From assembly GCA_017355425.1 (NCBI GenBank), contig CP070233.1:1963501-2027500 (forward strand): a stretch of 64,000 nt of DNA, in the 5' to 3' direction. This DNA is from Dolichospermum sp. DET69 (GTDB taxonomy: Bacteria; Cyanobacteriota; Cyanobacteriia; Cyanobacteriales; Nostocaceae). Made by a program: the position numbers and the translations under genes. Below the pieces are notes generated by a model, which worked only from the letters and a program-made list of their open reading frames with translations, did no database searches and had not been told where the DNA came from. Shown here in pieces: positions 36,966-45,874 of this stretch (positions are counted from its first letter, which is position 1; each line of letters opens with the position of its first letter).

Positions 36966-37201
36966 CTGACTGACAAGTGTAGGTTTTTTACATTGAGATT
37001 GATAATAGGGGCCAGACTTGGCAGACAAGGAGGGAAAGTGGACAAGGAGGAAGGAGAAAGAAGAATTAAAACCTATGAAGATAGGGAACATATCGGGCAG
37101 AATTTTCCGGTTCTTTTTCTTCATACTCCCTTGTCTACTTTCCTTCCTTGTCTTCTTTCGTCCAGCATAAAACCCAATTGTAAAAAACCTACACCTGTCA
37201 G
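36966..37201. mobile_element. Possible MITE with TGACAAGTGTAGG termini and 11-bp direct flanks
   Basis: CTGACAAGTGTAGGTTTTTT near the left end is matched inverted by AAAAAACCTACACCTGTCAG at the right end. The element is flanked by GGCAGGGGGGT at 36955-36965 and 37202-37212, which could be a target duplication. The flank itself is low-complexity G-rich, so the duplication is less certain than the terminal repeats. Confidence 0.55.
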
Positions 37202-37239
37202 GGCAGGGGGGTTAGGTTTTTGGAGATTATCGGTTTCAT

Positions 37240-37335
37240 CTAATACTTTATGGCTAACGCCACGCTATGCCTGATGCCTCCGGCTCCCGCAGGGATACGG
37301 CACACTTCGTGAACGCTATCAAACAACCTCTAATT
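37240..37335. repeat. Dispersed repeat fragment ending CTATCAAACAACCTCTAAT
   Basis: TATGGCTAACGCCACGCTATG followed by ACTTCGTGAACGCTATCAAA and CAACCTCTAAT is the inverse of the end seen at 25894-25915 (TTAGAGGTTGTTTGATAGC) and shares its middle with the element at 1320-1360. Probably a piece of another small mobile element family. Confidence 0.5.
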
Positions 37336-37467
37336 ACCTAACGGCAGTTTATGCCAATAGCGGTAGGCAGTAAAACCATTTTAGTGTAATGCTATATTAT
37401 GTTACGCAAGTAAGTGTGATCAAAAAGTTGTGCATCATTGCCTGTTTCAACAGAGAATAATTTGACT

Positions 37468-38670
37468 ATGGAATTTGACTATTTCCGAACTAACGAAAGT
37501 AATAACACTAATAAGAACTTTCAAAATTTGTTATCTAGTGGTTGGCGGCCATTTCACAGAGATTTTGACTGGGACTATTTTGGTAAAATTTTATTCCATG
37601 ATACCCAGGAATTAACGCAGAAAAGCATTAATTTAGCCAGTTATTATGCTGATGCCTTAGCCAGAAAAGAGTATGCTTGGTGGGCAAATATTTTAAATTT
37701 AGCCTCAGATTATACCCGTGGCGAATTTCAAAAATACTGGAGTTATATCACACCCGATATGCTTACCCCAGAACATCGTCATAAAGACTTTTTAAGTACA
37801 GAAACACCTCTTGTCCAATTTGTCAGCCGTAACAGTATTCCTATTGATTATGTACTAAATCTTCTCCAAGAAATTACTGTTTTACGAGTTTTGAATTTGT
37901 TAGAACGTCCTGATATTATCACTCAATATTACTCAGAAAGAGATTTTTATTTCCCAGTTGAAAAATTTGTGAATTGGGAAAGATTAGATGTGATTAATAC
38001 AGTTTACGCTTATTGGTCAGAATATGATATTTGGTTACAAATTGAAGCCTATGAAAGAGGCAGAAGAAATTATACTTTAATGGCCAAAAACATCAAGCCA
38101 TTAATTAATAAAGCAACCTATGATTTAGCAGTCATGCTGAGTGGATATCAAAGCCGTGTTGGCAAAGTTCATAGTCAGTATCCATTGTCAACATTTCCCC
38201 CAGACATTCAAGATTTTACTGACATAGTTCAACAAACAATTTTAGATCAAAATCAATTAGCAGTAGTAGTACATGGCGCACCAGGTACAGGGAAAACAGC
38301 ATGGACACAAAGTGTAGCTAAAGAAATTCTTGTCCCTTTAGGATATGTAATTTTTATTTTAGATCATGATGCAATTACTAACTTTGTTCCCCCAACATAT
38401 TTAGAAAAGATTTGTATTATCATTAATGAAGCGGATAATCTAGCCCAAGACCGGGCTTCAGAAGTAGCACAATATAACAACAAAACTGAGCATATTTTAG
38501 CCTTATTAGATGGGACATTATACCAAAGCATAATTGATGAATCTGGTATTCAAATGCAACAGAAATTAGTAATACTAATGACCTGTAATACCACGGAAAG
38601 ATTAGATCCAGCTATGTTACGTAAAGGTAGGGTAGACTTAATATGTGAGTTCACCAAAAAATTTGTTTAA
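37468..38670 (+). CDS. AAA-family ATPase with unknown N-terminal domain
   Basis: About 400 aa from the ATG at 37468; the frame extends upstream to a TTG. Residues 1-250 form an all-helical, Trp/Tyr-rich domain I do not recognise. A C-terminal AAA core follows: Walker A VVVHGAPGTGKTAWTQ, Walker B-like ICIIINEADNLA (Asn in place of the usual first Asp), sensor-1-like ILMTCNTTERLD and arginine-finger-like LRKGRVDLICEF. The domain ends shortly after, so the small AAA lid is minimal. The gene lies alone between mobile repeats and a permease gene. No partner protein suggests its substrate. Confidence 0.8.
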   Translation: MEFDYFRTNESNNTNKNFQNLLSSGWRPFHRDFDWDYFGKILFHDTQELTQKSINLASYYADALARKEYAWWANILNLASDYTRGEFQKYWSYITPDMLTPEHRHKDFLSTETPLVQFVSRNSIPIDYVLNLLQEITVLRVLNLLERPDIITQYYSERDFYFPVEKFVNWERLDVINTVYAYWSEYDIWLQIEAYERGRRNYTLMAKNIKPLINKATYDLAVMLSGYQSRVGKVHSQYPLSTFPPDIQDFTDIVQQTILDQNQLAVVVHGAPGTGKTAWTQSVAKEILVPLGYVIFILDHDAITNFVPPTYLEKICIIINEADNLAQDRASEVAQYNNKTEHILALLDGTLYQSIIDESGIQMQQKLVILMTCNTTERLDPAMLRKGRVDLICEFTKKFV

Positions 38671-38694
38671 TACCAATTAAATATCAACCTACAT

Positions 38695-38752
38695 AGAACT
38701 CCTATTTGATTTTTGATAGCTTGTATTCGTAGGCATTGCCCACCGTAGGCTA
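38695..38752. repeat. Partial TATAGGACTCC-family repeat upstream of the permease
   Basis: ATAGAACTCCTATTTGATTT and TTGATAGC, then GTAGGCATTGCCCACCGTAGG. Only the left end is recognisable, running up to about 40 bp before the start codon of the following gene, so it may form part of that gene's leader or promoter. Confidence 0.55.
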
Positions 38753-38792
38753 TATACCCAGACAGAGAATATTAACAGTCAGTTTTGACCTT

Positions 38793-40094
38793 ATGAATCA
38801 ACAAGAACCACCAGTAACACGATTATTTTCTCACTTGGAATTTGACGGGCATAAATTTCAACATCAACCAGGTAGTGTTGTAGGAAATACAGCTTTAATT
38901 ATGGGAACTACCATTGGTGCGGGAATTCTGGGATTACCAGCACTAACTTTAACATCAGGTATCTTACCCTCTACAACTTTACTCATTGTCGTATGGCTTT
39001 ACAGTTTAATTTCCGGTTTATTAATTGCGGAAGTAACTTTAAATATAATGCGAATTGAAGGTATTTCCCATTTAGGATTATTAGCACTCATAGAAAAAAT
39101 CCTCGGTAAAGTGGGAGTAGGAATCGCCGGAATTGCCTATATGTTTAATCATTATGCCCTATTAGTAGCATATATGACTGAAGGTGGAGAGGTTTTAACA
39201 ACAACATTTAATCAAGTTGGGAAATTACAAAATATTTCACATCAATGGGTAGGAACAATAAGTTTTTTTCTAATATTTGGTAGCTTGATGTATTGGGGGA
39301 AAGACAGATTAGTTGAAAAATTAAATGGTATATTTATTATTGTGTTACTAATTGCTTTTTTTGGTTTATTACTATTAGGAGGAAGGCAATTCCAAAGTTC
39401 TCAATTTTTAGTGCAAAATTGGCAAGCTGTAGGTAGTTCTATTGCTGTAATGTATGTAGCAATGTTTTTTCATAGTATTGTTCCATTTGTTGTAACTCAA
39501 TTGGAAGGAGATGTTCCCAAAATTCGACAATCTATTATTATCGGTTCTGTGATTCCCTTATTCATGTTTGTAGCTTGGAATGCCGTTATTTTAGGCTGCA
39601 TGACTCCAGATATTTTACAGCAGAATATTGGCAATGAGAGGGGATTTAATCCACTGCACATTCTGCGAACTGGTCAAGCTGGAGAATGGTTTGCTGTGTT
39701 ATTATCAATTTTTTCTGAATTTGCAATTATTACATCATTCATTGGTATTACCTATGGTTTAGCAGATTTTTTTAGAGATATTTCCGTTATTACCAAAAGT
39801 GAAATTTCTCGTTTACCTCTCTATTCCTTAGTGTTGCTTCCACCTCTGGGTTTAGGAACATTTAATCCTACTATCTTTTTTCATGCTCTAGAATACACTG
39901 GAGCATTTAGTGTTTCTATTTTAGGGGGAATTATGCCAGCATTAATGAGTTGGAAACAAAGTCAAACACCAGAATTTAGTAATGGTAACTATCAAACCTT
40001 AGTTCCCGGAGGTAAAATAACATTAATATTTATTATTGTCGGGGCATTATTTTTAATATGTAGACAAATTTTGGCAATATATGAATTCTCATAA
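38793..40094 (+). CDS. Aromatic amino-acid permease-like transporter (HAAAP/TyrP type)
   Basis: About 433 aa from the ATG at 38793 (MNQQEPPVTRLFSHLEF); the longer frame starts inside a repeat. It opens with GSVVGNTALIMGTTIGAGILGLPALTL, the first-helix motif of hydroxy/aromatic amino-acid permeases, and has about eleven hydrophobic helices. The mid-protein motif SIVPFVVTQLEGDVPKIRQSIIIGSVIPL is also typical. It probably imports tyrosine or tryptophan by cation symport. No linked genes on the same strand. Confidence 0.88.
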   Translation: MNQQEPPVTRLFSHLEFDGHKFQHQPGSVVGNTALIMGTTIGAGILGLPALTLTSGILPSTTLLIVVWLYSLISGLLIAEVTLNIMRIEGISHLGLLALIEKILGKVGVGIAGIAYMFNHYALLVAYMTEGGEVLTTTFNQVGKLQNISHQWVGTISFFLIFGSLMYWGKDRLVEKLNGIFIIVLLIAFFGLLLLGGRQFQSSQFLVQNWQAVGSSIAVMYVAMFFHSIVPFVVTQLEGDVPKIRQSIIIGSVIPLFMFVAWNAVILGCMTPDILQQNIGNERGFNPLHILRTGQAGEWFAVLLSIFSEFAIITSFIGITYGLADFFRDISVITKSEISRLPLYSLVLLPPLGLGTFNPTIFFHALEYTGAFSVSILGGIMPALMSWKQSQTPEFSNGNYQTLVPGGKITLIFIIVGALFLICRQILAIYEFS

Positions 40095-40479
40095 TGAGTA
40101 TTGATAAAAAGTGAATAAAACCTCTCTTATCGGGTAATGACAAGAGAGGATTTGGAGCTAAAGTCCGGTAGGGTAATCGGGCTACTTAATATTTAATATT
40201 TATCGCGGTTTAATCCAGTCCCCCCTAAGATATAGAAATTGATAATTATCATCTACAATTTGTATCATTTACGAATTTGCATAAAAAAATCCCTTGCTTG
40301 TATAGTGCAAACAAAGGGATTTGCTGTTAAAGTTCGTCAGGTGATCGGAATATTTAATTATTTAATATTTATTGGGTACGTCTTGATTCCTCCATTGGGT
40401 AGATAAAAATTGGGGACGGGAAGATATTATTGTATATTTTCAGACTATTGAGATAAATACATTTATTCATCCATTATAT
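40095..40479. terminator. Intergenic region with two terminator-like hairpins
   Basis: First, CCTCTCTTATCGGG...GACAAGAGAGG at about 40120-40148. Second, a long stem AAATCCCTTGCTTG ... CAAACAAAGGGATTT at 40287-40322 with U-rich flanks, usable in both directions between the convergent permease and TOPRIM genes. Near-duplicate tails (GTCCGGTAGGGTAATCGGG / GTTCGTCAGGTGATCGG then TTTAATATTTAT) follow each hairpin, so the module was duplicated. Confidence 0.65.
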
Positions 40480-41184
40480 TCATGAAGAAATCATGAATTT
40501 ATCAATATATCCCATAAATTCTCCCAAACTAGGAACACTATTAGCAAGGTGCATATATAGAAACTCGTAATCTAAATTAGATGCAAGTCTATTGAGTTGT
40601 TTCTCACTCTTATTATAACCTTTATGGACATAGTTATAAATCTTTTCCATATCATCAGTAGGATGAGGTCTTTGTTCCATATCATCAGTTTGAGGATTAA
40701 ATCCAAACATTGCTTGAATTTTCTGTGGAGTTAGACACGGATCTATTTTTAGAAAATGATTATATTCGGCTAAAAACCATGATTCCACTTCCATAACAGC
40801 AAGAACTATATTTATAGGAATCTTTCCTTTTGGTAGGAAAGAAGTTAAATCACTTTGCAACTTAGATTTTTCAGATATGCGTGTTGGATAAACATCTCTT
40901 AATCCTATAATTCTCTCATAACCAGATAGTATTAGCTTTGTATACTGTTTTTTTATATCAGAAACCACTCTTTTATCCCCAGAAGAGTTATATATTAAAA
41001 CATAAAATTTTGTTTCAGAAGTAATAACTGGTTTTTTAATTAAAGAAGTATCCTTGCCAGATTGATTAGCATTTATAGAAATTATTTCTATAGCGAGTCT
41101 GTTTTTATCAGCAATTTCTTGAAGTAATGTTTCTATAAAAATTTGTTCTGTTTTACCTTCCACAAAAATAGCTAATTTTTTCAC
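40480..41184 (-). CDS. TOPRIM-like DUF4276-family protein, partner of AAA ATPase
   Basis: 234-aa protein. LAIFVEGKTEQIFIETLLQEI at the N-terminus is the TOPRIM beta-strand/loop with the acidic E9 and E13. Further acidic positions are D97 in GLRDVYP and E/E in VLAVMEVESWFLAEY, as seen in the DUF4276/OLD-like TOPRIM branch of nucleases. It starts 2 bp after the stop of the AAA ATPase gene, so the two are translationally coupled. ATPase plus TOPRIM pairs (Gabija, PARIS, retron- and OLD-type systems) are anti-phage modules. That makes a defence role a reasonable inference for this pair, but I cannot assign it to a named system. Confidence 0.8.
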   Translation of the reverse strand: MKKLAIFVEGKTEQIFIETLLQEIADKNRLAIEIISINANQSGKDTSLIKKPVITSETKFYVLIYNSSGDKRVVSDIKKQYTKLILSGYERIIGLRDVYPTRISEKSKLQSDLTSFLPKGKIPINIVLAVMEVESWFLAEYNHFLKIDPCLTPQKIQAMFGFNPQTDDMEQRPHPTDDMEKIYNYVHKGYNKSEKQLNRLASNLDYEFLYMHLANSVPSLGEFMGYIDKFMISS

Positions 41185-41186
41185 TG

Positions 41187-42377
41187 TTATATATGCTCCT
41201 CATTACCAAATCCTTTGATGTAAAATTGAGTTTCAAAAAAATCAAAATTATTTAACCCAATAAATTTAAAATCCTCAAATATTTGCTTTGAATTATGTAT
41301 ATTATGCAATTTTGCTAATCCTGGTTTTCTCTCAATTACCAACCAATAATCTAAAGGAACACCATTCATAACATAGCTATCATTAGTTGTCATAATTAAC
41401 TGAACCAATCCACTTCCAGCTTTACTAATAAGCAACTTAATCATTGCTGATGCTCTTTCAAAATCGAGTCCTTCCCCAATATCATCTATTAAAATACAAC
41501 TAGGCTTTTTAGCTAACAGCGAGTAGTTTATTTGAATAATTAAAGATAATACTCTAAACATCCCTTGAGATATTATTGATTGTTCAGTTTTATCTCTTAA
41601 ATCACTTTCTTGAACATAAATATATTGCTGTTTTACTTCTGGAAAGTAGGAGTTATCTTCTTGAAAAATCGAAGTTGATGGCGTTTTAGTACCAATTTCA
41701 TCTATTCTGTAACCAACAAATAACATATCTGACTTGATAGATTCAATAAAACTTTCTCCTAACTCTTTTTCTCCTAATTTGAATATGCGAATTACATGAT
41801 TTTTATTGTTGAAGTCTATATTTTTTTTGATTATCGCCACGCTTTCGGTGTTAATTGCATCAAGACTACTTCTGCCTAAATCCGTTCCAAATTCGTAATA
41901 CCTCAATAAATTTGCCCAAATGTAAACGTCTTCAAAAAAAGGATGCTGGATAGAATCTCTTCGATGAAAAGCTGCGACTTCATTAGGAGGTGTTTGAAAA
42001 TCAATTTCTTTGTCTAATTGTTCAGCCCAAATTTTACCTTGACCTGATTTATCTCTCATCAGGTAACATTTAGATCCAACAGTGTAACTTTCTTCAATTA
42101 CTAGACTATTCTCAACTTTCAATATGTAGACTTTTTTATTATCTCCGTTATAAGAATCAAAAGTTAGTTTCCACTCTCTTAACCTACCATCAAGTTTACT
42201 GAGCTTTTCTTCACCAGATAGAAAATCTGATAAAAATTTAATACTTCTAAGCATTCTCGATTTTCCAGAGGCATTTTTACCAACAATTAAGTTTACATTA
42301 CCTAATTGACAACCATCTAAACGCCACTCACTTGGCTTATCTTTATCTTGACAATATTCTACAAAGTCTAATTTCAT
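41187..42377 (-). CDS. SMC/ABC-like AAA ATPase (AAA_15/AAA_21 type), OLD-like
   Basis: 396 aa. Walker A GKNASGKS (residues 33-40), a degenerate ABC signature SQGMFRVLSL (270-279), Walker B CILIDDIGEGLDF (294-306) and a switch region LIMTTNDSYVMN in which Asn-Asp replaces the usual His. The middle (about 60-230) is a variable insert that probably forms the coiled-coil or sensor part. It is the first gene of a two-gene operon with the TOPRIM-like protein. Base composition is very AT-rich and HIP1 sites are absent across 40.5-42.4 kb, which fits horizontal acquisition. Confidence 0.85.
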   Translation of the reverse strand: MKLDFVEYCQDKDKPSEWRLDGCQLGNVNLIVGKNASGKSRMLRSIKFLSDFLSGEEKLSKLDGRLREWKLTFDSYNGDNKKVYILKVENSLVIEESYTVGSKCYLMRDKSGQGKIWAEQLDKEIDFQTPPNEVAAFHRRDSIQHPFFEDVYIWANLLRYYEFGTDLGRSSLDAINTESVAIIKKNIDFNNKNHVIRIFKLGEKELGESFIESIKSDMLFVGYRIDEIGTKTPSTSIFQEDNSYFPEVKQQYIYVQESDLRDKTEQSIISQGMFRVLSLIIQINYSLLAKKPSCILIDDIGEGLDFERASAMIKLLISKAGSGLVQLIMTTNDSYVMNGVPLDYWLVIERKPGLAKLHNIHNSKQIFEDFKFIGLNNFDFFETQFYIKGFGNEEHI

Positions 42378-42443
42378 ATAGTTTTAGTGTTTATACTTAA
42401 TTAAGGTAACAATAACTTATTATAGCCTATGATAAATTACTAC

Positions 42444-43016
42444 TTACCCAAAAACAACACCGCGATAAATTTCCCCTATTGGTAATTCAACACCAACTGA
42501 CTCCAAAAAAATAGATTTTTCTAAATTATTAAAATCACTGAATAACCAACCTTGAGATTGTTTACTATATTTTTCTATAAAAGGTTCATCTTGTTCAACT
42601 AATAAATATTCACAAAAACTGCTAATTGAACGATACATCCGAAACTTGCTCTTGCGGTCATAATCTGCTGTTGAAGGAGATAATACTTCCACAATTAAGA
42701 TAGGATTTAAAACTTCATCACTGCGATTTTCATTTAGTTGCGGTTCACCTGCAAAAACCATCACATCTGGATATAATCCGCGTTTATATTCAGGAATCCA
42801 TAAGCGTAAATCGCTATTAATTGGCTCAAATTTACTATCACGCAGAAGATATGTTAGATAAGTCAACATATTTCGACCGATACGGCTATGGTTGAGTGAT
42901 CCTCCAGGCATTGGTATAATTTCTCCATCACGATATTCACTGCGCCCTTCAGCTTTTTCTTCAATGGCGCGATATTCATCTAAACTATAACGACGCTCAA
43001 CAGTGGTAATCATCAT
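42444..43016 (-). CDS. Uma2-family (DUF820) putative endonuclease
   Basis: 190-aa PD-(D/E)XK-fold protein of the family greatly expanded in cyanobacteria. Typical segments: YSLDEYRAIEEKAEGRSEYRDGEIIPMPGGSLNHSRI, LYPDVMVFAGEP (catalytic Asp), PILIVEVLSPSTADYDRKSKFRMYRSISSFCEYLLVEQDE (E-x-L/K and the following Lys). The N-terminal motif and the D...ExL...K layout are complete. The biological role is unknown, and the family is often associated with mobile or accessory DNA. It lies 66 bp upstream of the ATPase/TOPRIM pair on the same strand. Confidence 0.93.
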   Translation of the reverse strand: MMITTVERRYSLDEYRAIEEKAEGRSEYRDGEIIPMPGGSLNHSRIGRNMLTYLTYLLRDSKFEPINSDLRLWIPEYKRGLYPDVMVFAGEPQLNENRSDEVLNPILIVEVLSPSTADYDRKSKFRMYRSISSFCEYLLVEQDEPFIEKYSKQSQGWLFSDFNNLEKSIFLESVGVELPIGEIYRGVVFG

Positions 43017-43295
43017 GTTGTAACCGATTACATTGAAGTGATCATCATTATAGCAAAATTGAAACTATTGCTAATGTGAATGTCTAAAATTTTCTGGTAA
43101 GGAATGTGAATTAAATAAAGTGCAAAAGCAGGGTGTGTTAGCGACAGCGTAATGCACCATTCCACGTTAAATCAGAATTGCAGGTTATTAAATTTGCGTT
43201 CATATGTGAATTACATTTAATTTCGTGCAGAGACGTAAAGAGAAATCAAGGATGTTAGAATCTAACCAAGTACCGCGATAGACGGAGTAAATCTG

Positions 43296-43862
43296 ATGCT
43301 ACAAGTTAAACATCAATTTCAAAGCTTTGAAGAATATTTATCTTATGATGATGGTACAGACAAACTTTATGAATTATTCAATGGAGAGTTAATTGAAATG
43401 CCACCAGAATCAGGAATTAATGTCCAAATTGCCACATTTTTATTAATTCAATTTGTTGCGCTTTTAGGTTATAAAAGAGTCCGAGGACATGGTTTAGAAC
43501 TGGAAGTAAAAGGAGAACCAAGAAACCGTTATCCTGATCTGACTATTATTCGTGAAGAACATATTCAACAATTAGCTAATCGTAACACTATTCGTTTATC
43601 AATGTTACCACCTCTTTTAGTAGTTGAAGTAGTTAGTCCTGGGGAATTACAAAGAGATAGAGATTTCATTGCTAAACGTTTACAGTATCAAGATTGTGGT
43701 ATTCCTGAATATTGGATTATTGACCCACAAACCAAAAGTATATTAGTTTTAGAATTAATTAATAAAATTTATCAAGAAATTGGTATTTTTTCGGGTGATG
43801 ATTTAGTAATATCTCCACAATTTAATGGTCTACATTTGCCAGGATCACAAATTTTTGATTAA
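43296..43862 (+). CDS. Uma2-family (DUF820) putative endonuclease
   Basis: 188 aa, a second and divergent Uma2 protein: FQSFEEYLSYDDGTDKLYELFNGELIEMPPESGINVQIA, NRYPDLTIIREEH, PPLLVVEVVSPGELQRDRDFIAKRLQYQDCGIPEYWIIDPQTK. The catalytic Asp, Glu and downstream Lys pattern is present. It is not closely related to its neighbour on the opposite strand, so this is not a simple duplication. Convergent with ctaD, 38 bp away. The 280 bp upstream show no gene. Confidence 0.93.
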   Translation: MLQVKHQFQSFEEYLSYDDGTDKLYELFNGELIEMPPESGINVQIATFLLIQFVALLGYKRVRGHGLELEVKGEPRNRYPDLTIIREEHIQQLANRNTIRLSMLPPLLVVEVVSPGELQRDRDFIAKRLQYQDCGIPEYWIIDPQTKSILVLELINKIYQEIGIFSGDDLVISPQFNGLHLPGSQIFD

Positions 43863-43900
43863 GTAAAAAATGTAGTTTATTCACCCGAAAATCGCTGTAA

Positions 43901-45559
43901 CTAACTCAACAACTCATCATGGTTATACTCATAGTCATAAGGTCCATGAGTAACAACAGGTAATACTTCCCAGTTTTCAATAATGGGAGGGGAACTGGTT
44001 GTCCATTCCAAAGTTAAGCTTTCCCAGGGATTATCACCGGCGAGTTCGCCTTTTTGCCAACTGAAAATGGCGTTTAAAGCGAAGGGAATGACGGAAAGAC
44101 CTAACAGGAATGCGCCAATGGTGCAAAGCTGGTTTAAGGTGATAAATTGGGGGTCATACATGATCATTCTGCGAGACATTCCTTGTAAACCCAGTTTGTG
44201 CATGGGTAGGAATGTTAAGTTTGTACCGATGAAAGTAAGGACAAAATGAACTCGTCCCCATGCTTCATTCATCATTCTTCCGGTCATTTTTGGGAACCAG
44301 TGATAGATACCTGCGTAAATCCCCAAGACTGAACCACCAAATAAAACGTAGTGAAAATGGCCGACTACATAATAAGTATCGTGAACTTCAAAGGGGACTG
44401 TTCCCATAATTATGCCGCTTAAACTGCCCATGGCGAACATGAAGAGGAAGCCGATAGCGAATAACATGGCGCTGGTAAAACGGATTTTTCTCCCCCATAA
44501 AGTTGCTACCCAAACGCAGATTTTCACACATAAGGCAACTGCAACTATCAGTGGAGAAAGGGTGAATAATATTTGCATCCAATTGGGTGTATCATTGGTG
44601 AATAAATGCTGTACCCAGACGAATAAACCGACGACGCAGATAGCAAGTGTGGAAAAAGCGATCGCTTTGTAACTAAATATCGGTTTCTGGACATGAGTGG
44701 GAATAATTTCCGACAGAATTCCGAAAATGGGCAGAATCATTAAATAAACCGCCGGATGGGCATAAAACCAGGATAAATGTTGGTAAATAACGACGTTACC
44801 ATCTGCATCTGGTTTGAAGAAGGATGTCCCGAAGTTAATATCAAATAACAGTAAAAATAAACCTACTGCTAATATGGGGGTAGATAAAATTGCCAGGATA
44901 GAAGTTCCTAATATTGCCCAACAAAATAGGGGGATTTGATCCCATTTCATGCTAGGAACTTTCATCATTAAAATGGTAATGACAAAGTTGATAGAATCTA
45001 AAATTGAGGAAATTACTCCTAAAATGATGGACAAAATCCATAAACTTTGAGCATTGTTGGCGGTAATTAGGCTTAATGGTGGGTAAGTTGTCCAATTAGA
45101 GTGATAATTACTAAAGATAAAACTTAGTAATAGTAATAATCCAGCAACTAGATTTAACCAAAAGGCGATCGCATTTAATTTAGGAAATGCCATATTTCTA
45201 GCACCAATCATCAAGGGAACTAGATAGTTACCAAATCCCCCAATTGCACTCTTGACAATCCACAAGAAGATTATAATTGTGCCATGATTTGTCATCAAGG
45301 CATTGTCCGGAGTTGGATCAAGAAAATCGGCATCTGCTGTGGCTAATTTAGTGCGAAGAGCGATCGCCATCAATCCACTAATCAGATAAAATATAAACCC
45401 TGTCACCAAGTATTGAATACCAATAACTTTATGGTCAGTATTAAATGTGAAATAATCTCGAACTTTCCATGCTTCGGGATGAGAAATATGAGAAATTAGC
45501 CGCGTGGGTGCTTGACTTTCATCTAGTGGAGGATTAACCGAAAAATCTATTTTTTTCAT
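43901..45559 (-). CDS. ctaD: Cytochrome c oxidase subunit I, solitary, with altered CuB site
   Basis: 552-aa heme-copper oxidase subunit I with about twelve helices. The low-spin heme ligands are H92 (TNHGT) and H403; the high-spin heme ligand is H401 (GHFHYVLFGG). The CuB helix is HPAVYLM (H268, crosslink Tyr 272), but the usual His-His pair reads Gln-His (Q317-H318 in VWVQHLF). The loop FEVHDTYYVV is shorter than the common FDIHVHDTYF. No subunit II or III gene is adjacent: upstream is a ferredoxin gene, downstream a convergent Uma2 gene. In Anabaena PCC 7120 a complete coxBAC2 operon used in heterocysts lies near patB (from memory), so this may be its reduced descendant. Confidence 0.9.
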   Translation of the reverse strand: MKKIDFSVNPPLDESQAPTRLISHISHPEAWKVRDYFTFNTDHKVIGIQYLVTGFIFYLISGLMAIALRTKLATADADFLDPTPDNALMTNHGTIIIFLWIVKSAIGGFGNYLVPLMIGARNMAFPKLNAIAFWLNLVAGLLLLLSFIFSNYHSNWTTYPPLSLITANNAQSLWILSIILGVISSILDSINFVITILMMKVPSMKWDQIPLFCWAILGTSILAILSTPILAVGLFLLLFDINFGTSFFKPDADGNVVIYQHLSWFYAHPAVYLMILPIFGILSEIIPTHVQKPIFSYKAIAFSTLAICVVGLFVWVQHLFTNDTPNWMQILFTLSPLIVAVALCVKICVWVATLWGRKIRFTSAMLFAIGFLFMFAMGSLSGIIMGTVPFEVHDTYYVVGHFHYVLFGGSVLGIYAGIYHWFPKMTGRMMNEAWGRVHFVLTFIGTNLTFLPMHKLGLQGMSRRMIMYDPQFITLNQLCTIGAFLLGLSVIPFALNAIFSWQKGELAGDNPWESLTLEWTTSSPPIIENWEVLPVVTHGPYDYEYNHDELLS

Positions 45560-45874
45560 ATTGTTGTTAGTTGTCTTTTGGCAGTTTTCAGTTAATTACT
45601 AATGACTCATAACTATAGCGAAATCCCCGACTTATTAAAGAAATTGAGGATCTGAAGGTTGAATTTTTCATAAATCAAATAGCAAGAGAAAAATAGTAGC
45701 AAGTATGATTTGTTTAGATGATAACAATTGAAGATTTACGTTTGGTGTTTACCGCTAACTTTTTGATTAGTTTCTGTAAATATTGAGATTCCCCTCTCAT
45801 TACCTTGCTTAACAAATTGACGAAAATGACCAGTATTTTACAGTACATCACACTGTCGAAAATCAACAAGAATG
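45560..45874. other. Intergenic region between ctaD and fdxB
   Basis: 315 bp with no ORF for a subunit II. It contains a degenerate ATCCCCGACTTATTAAAG-type hairpin (about 45625-45652), related to those at 9032 and 10326. Otherwise AT-rich, and presumably holds the ctaD promoter. Confidence 0.5.

Noticed and set aside
43901-45559. Nitric-oxide reductase or ubiquinol oxidase
   Set aside because: The HPAVY, HFHYVLFGG and overall helix pattern fit cytochrome c oxidase subunit I of A2 type. The Q317 change alone does not make it a NOR, which keeps all three CuB histidines.
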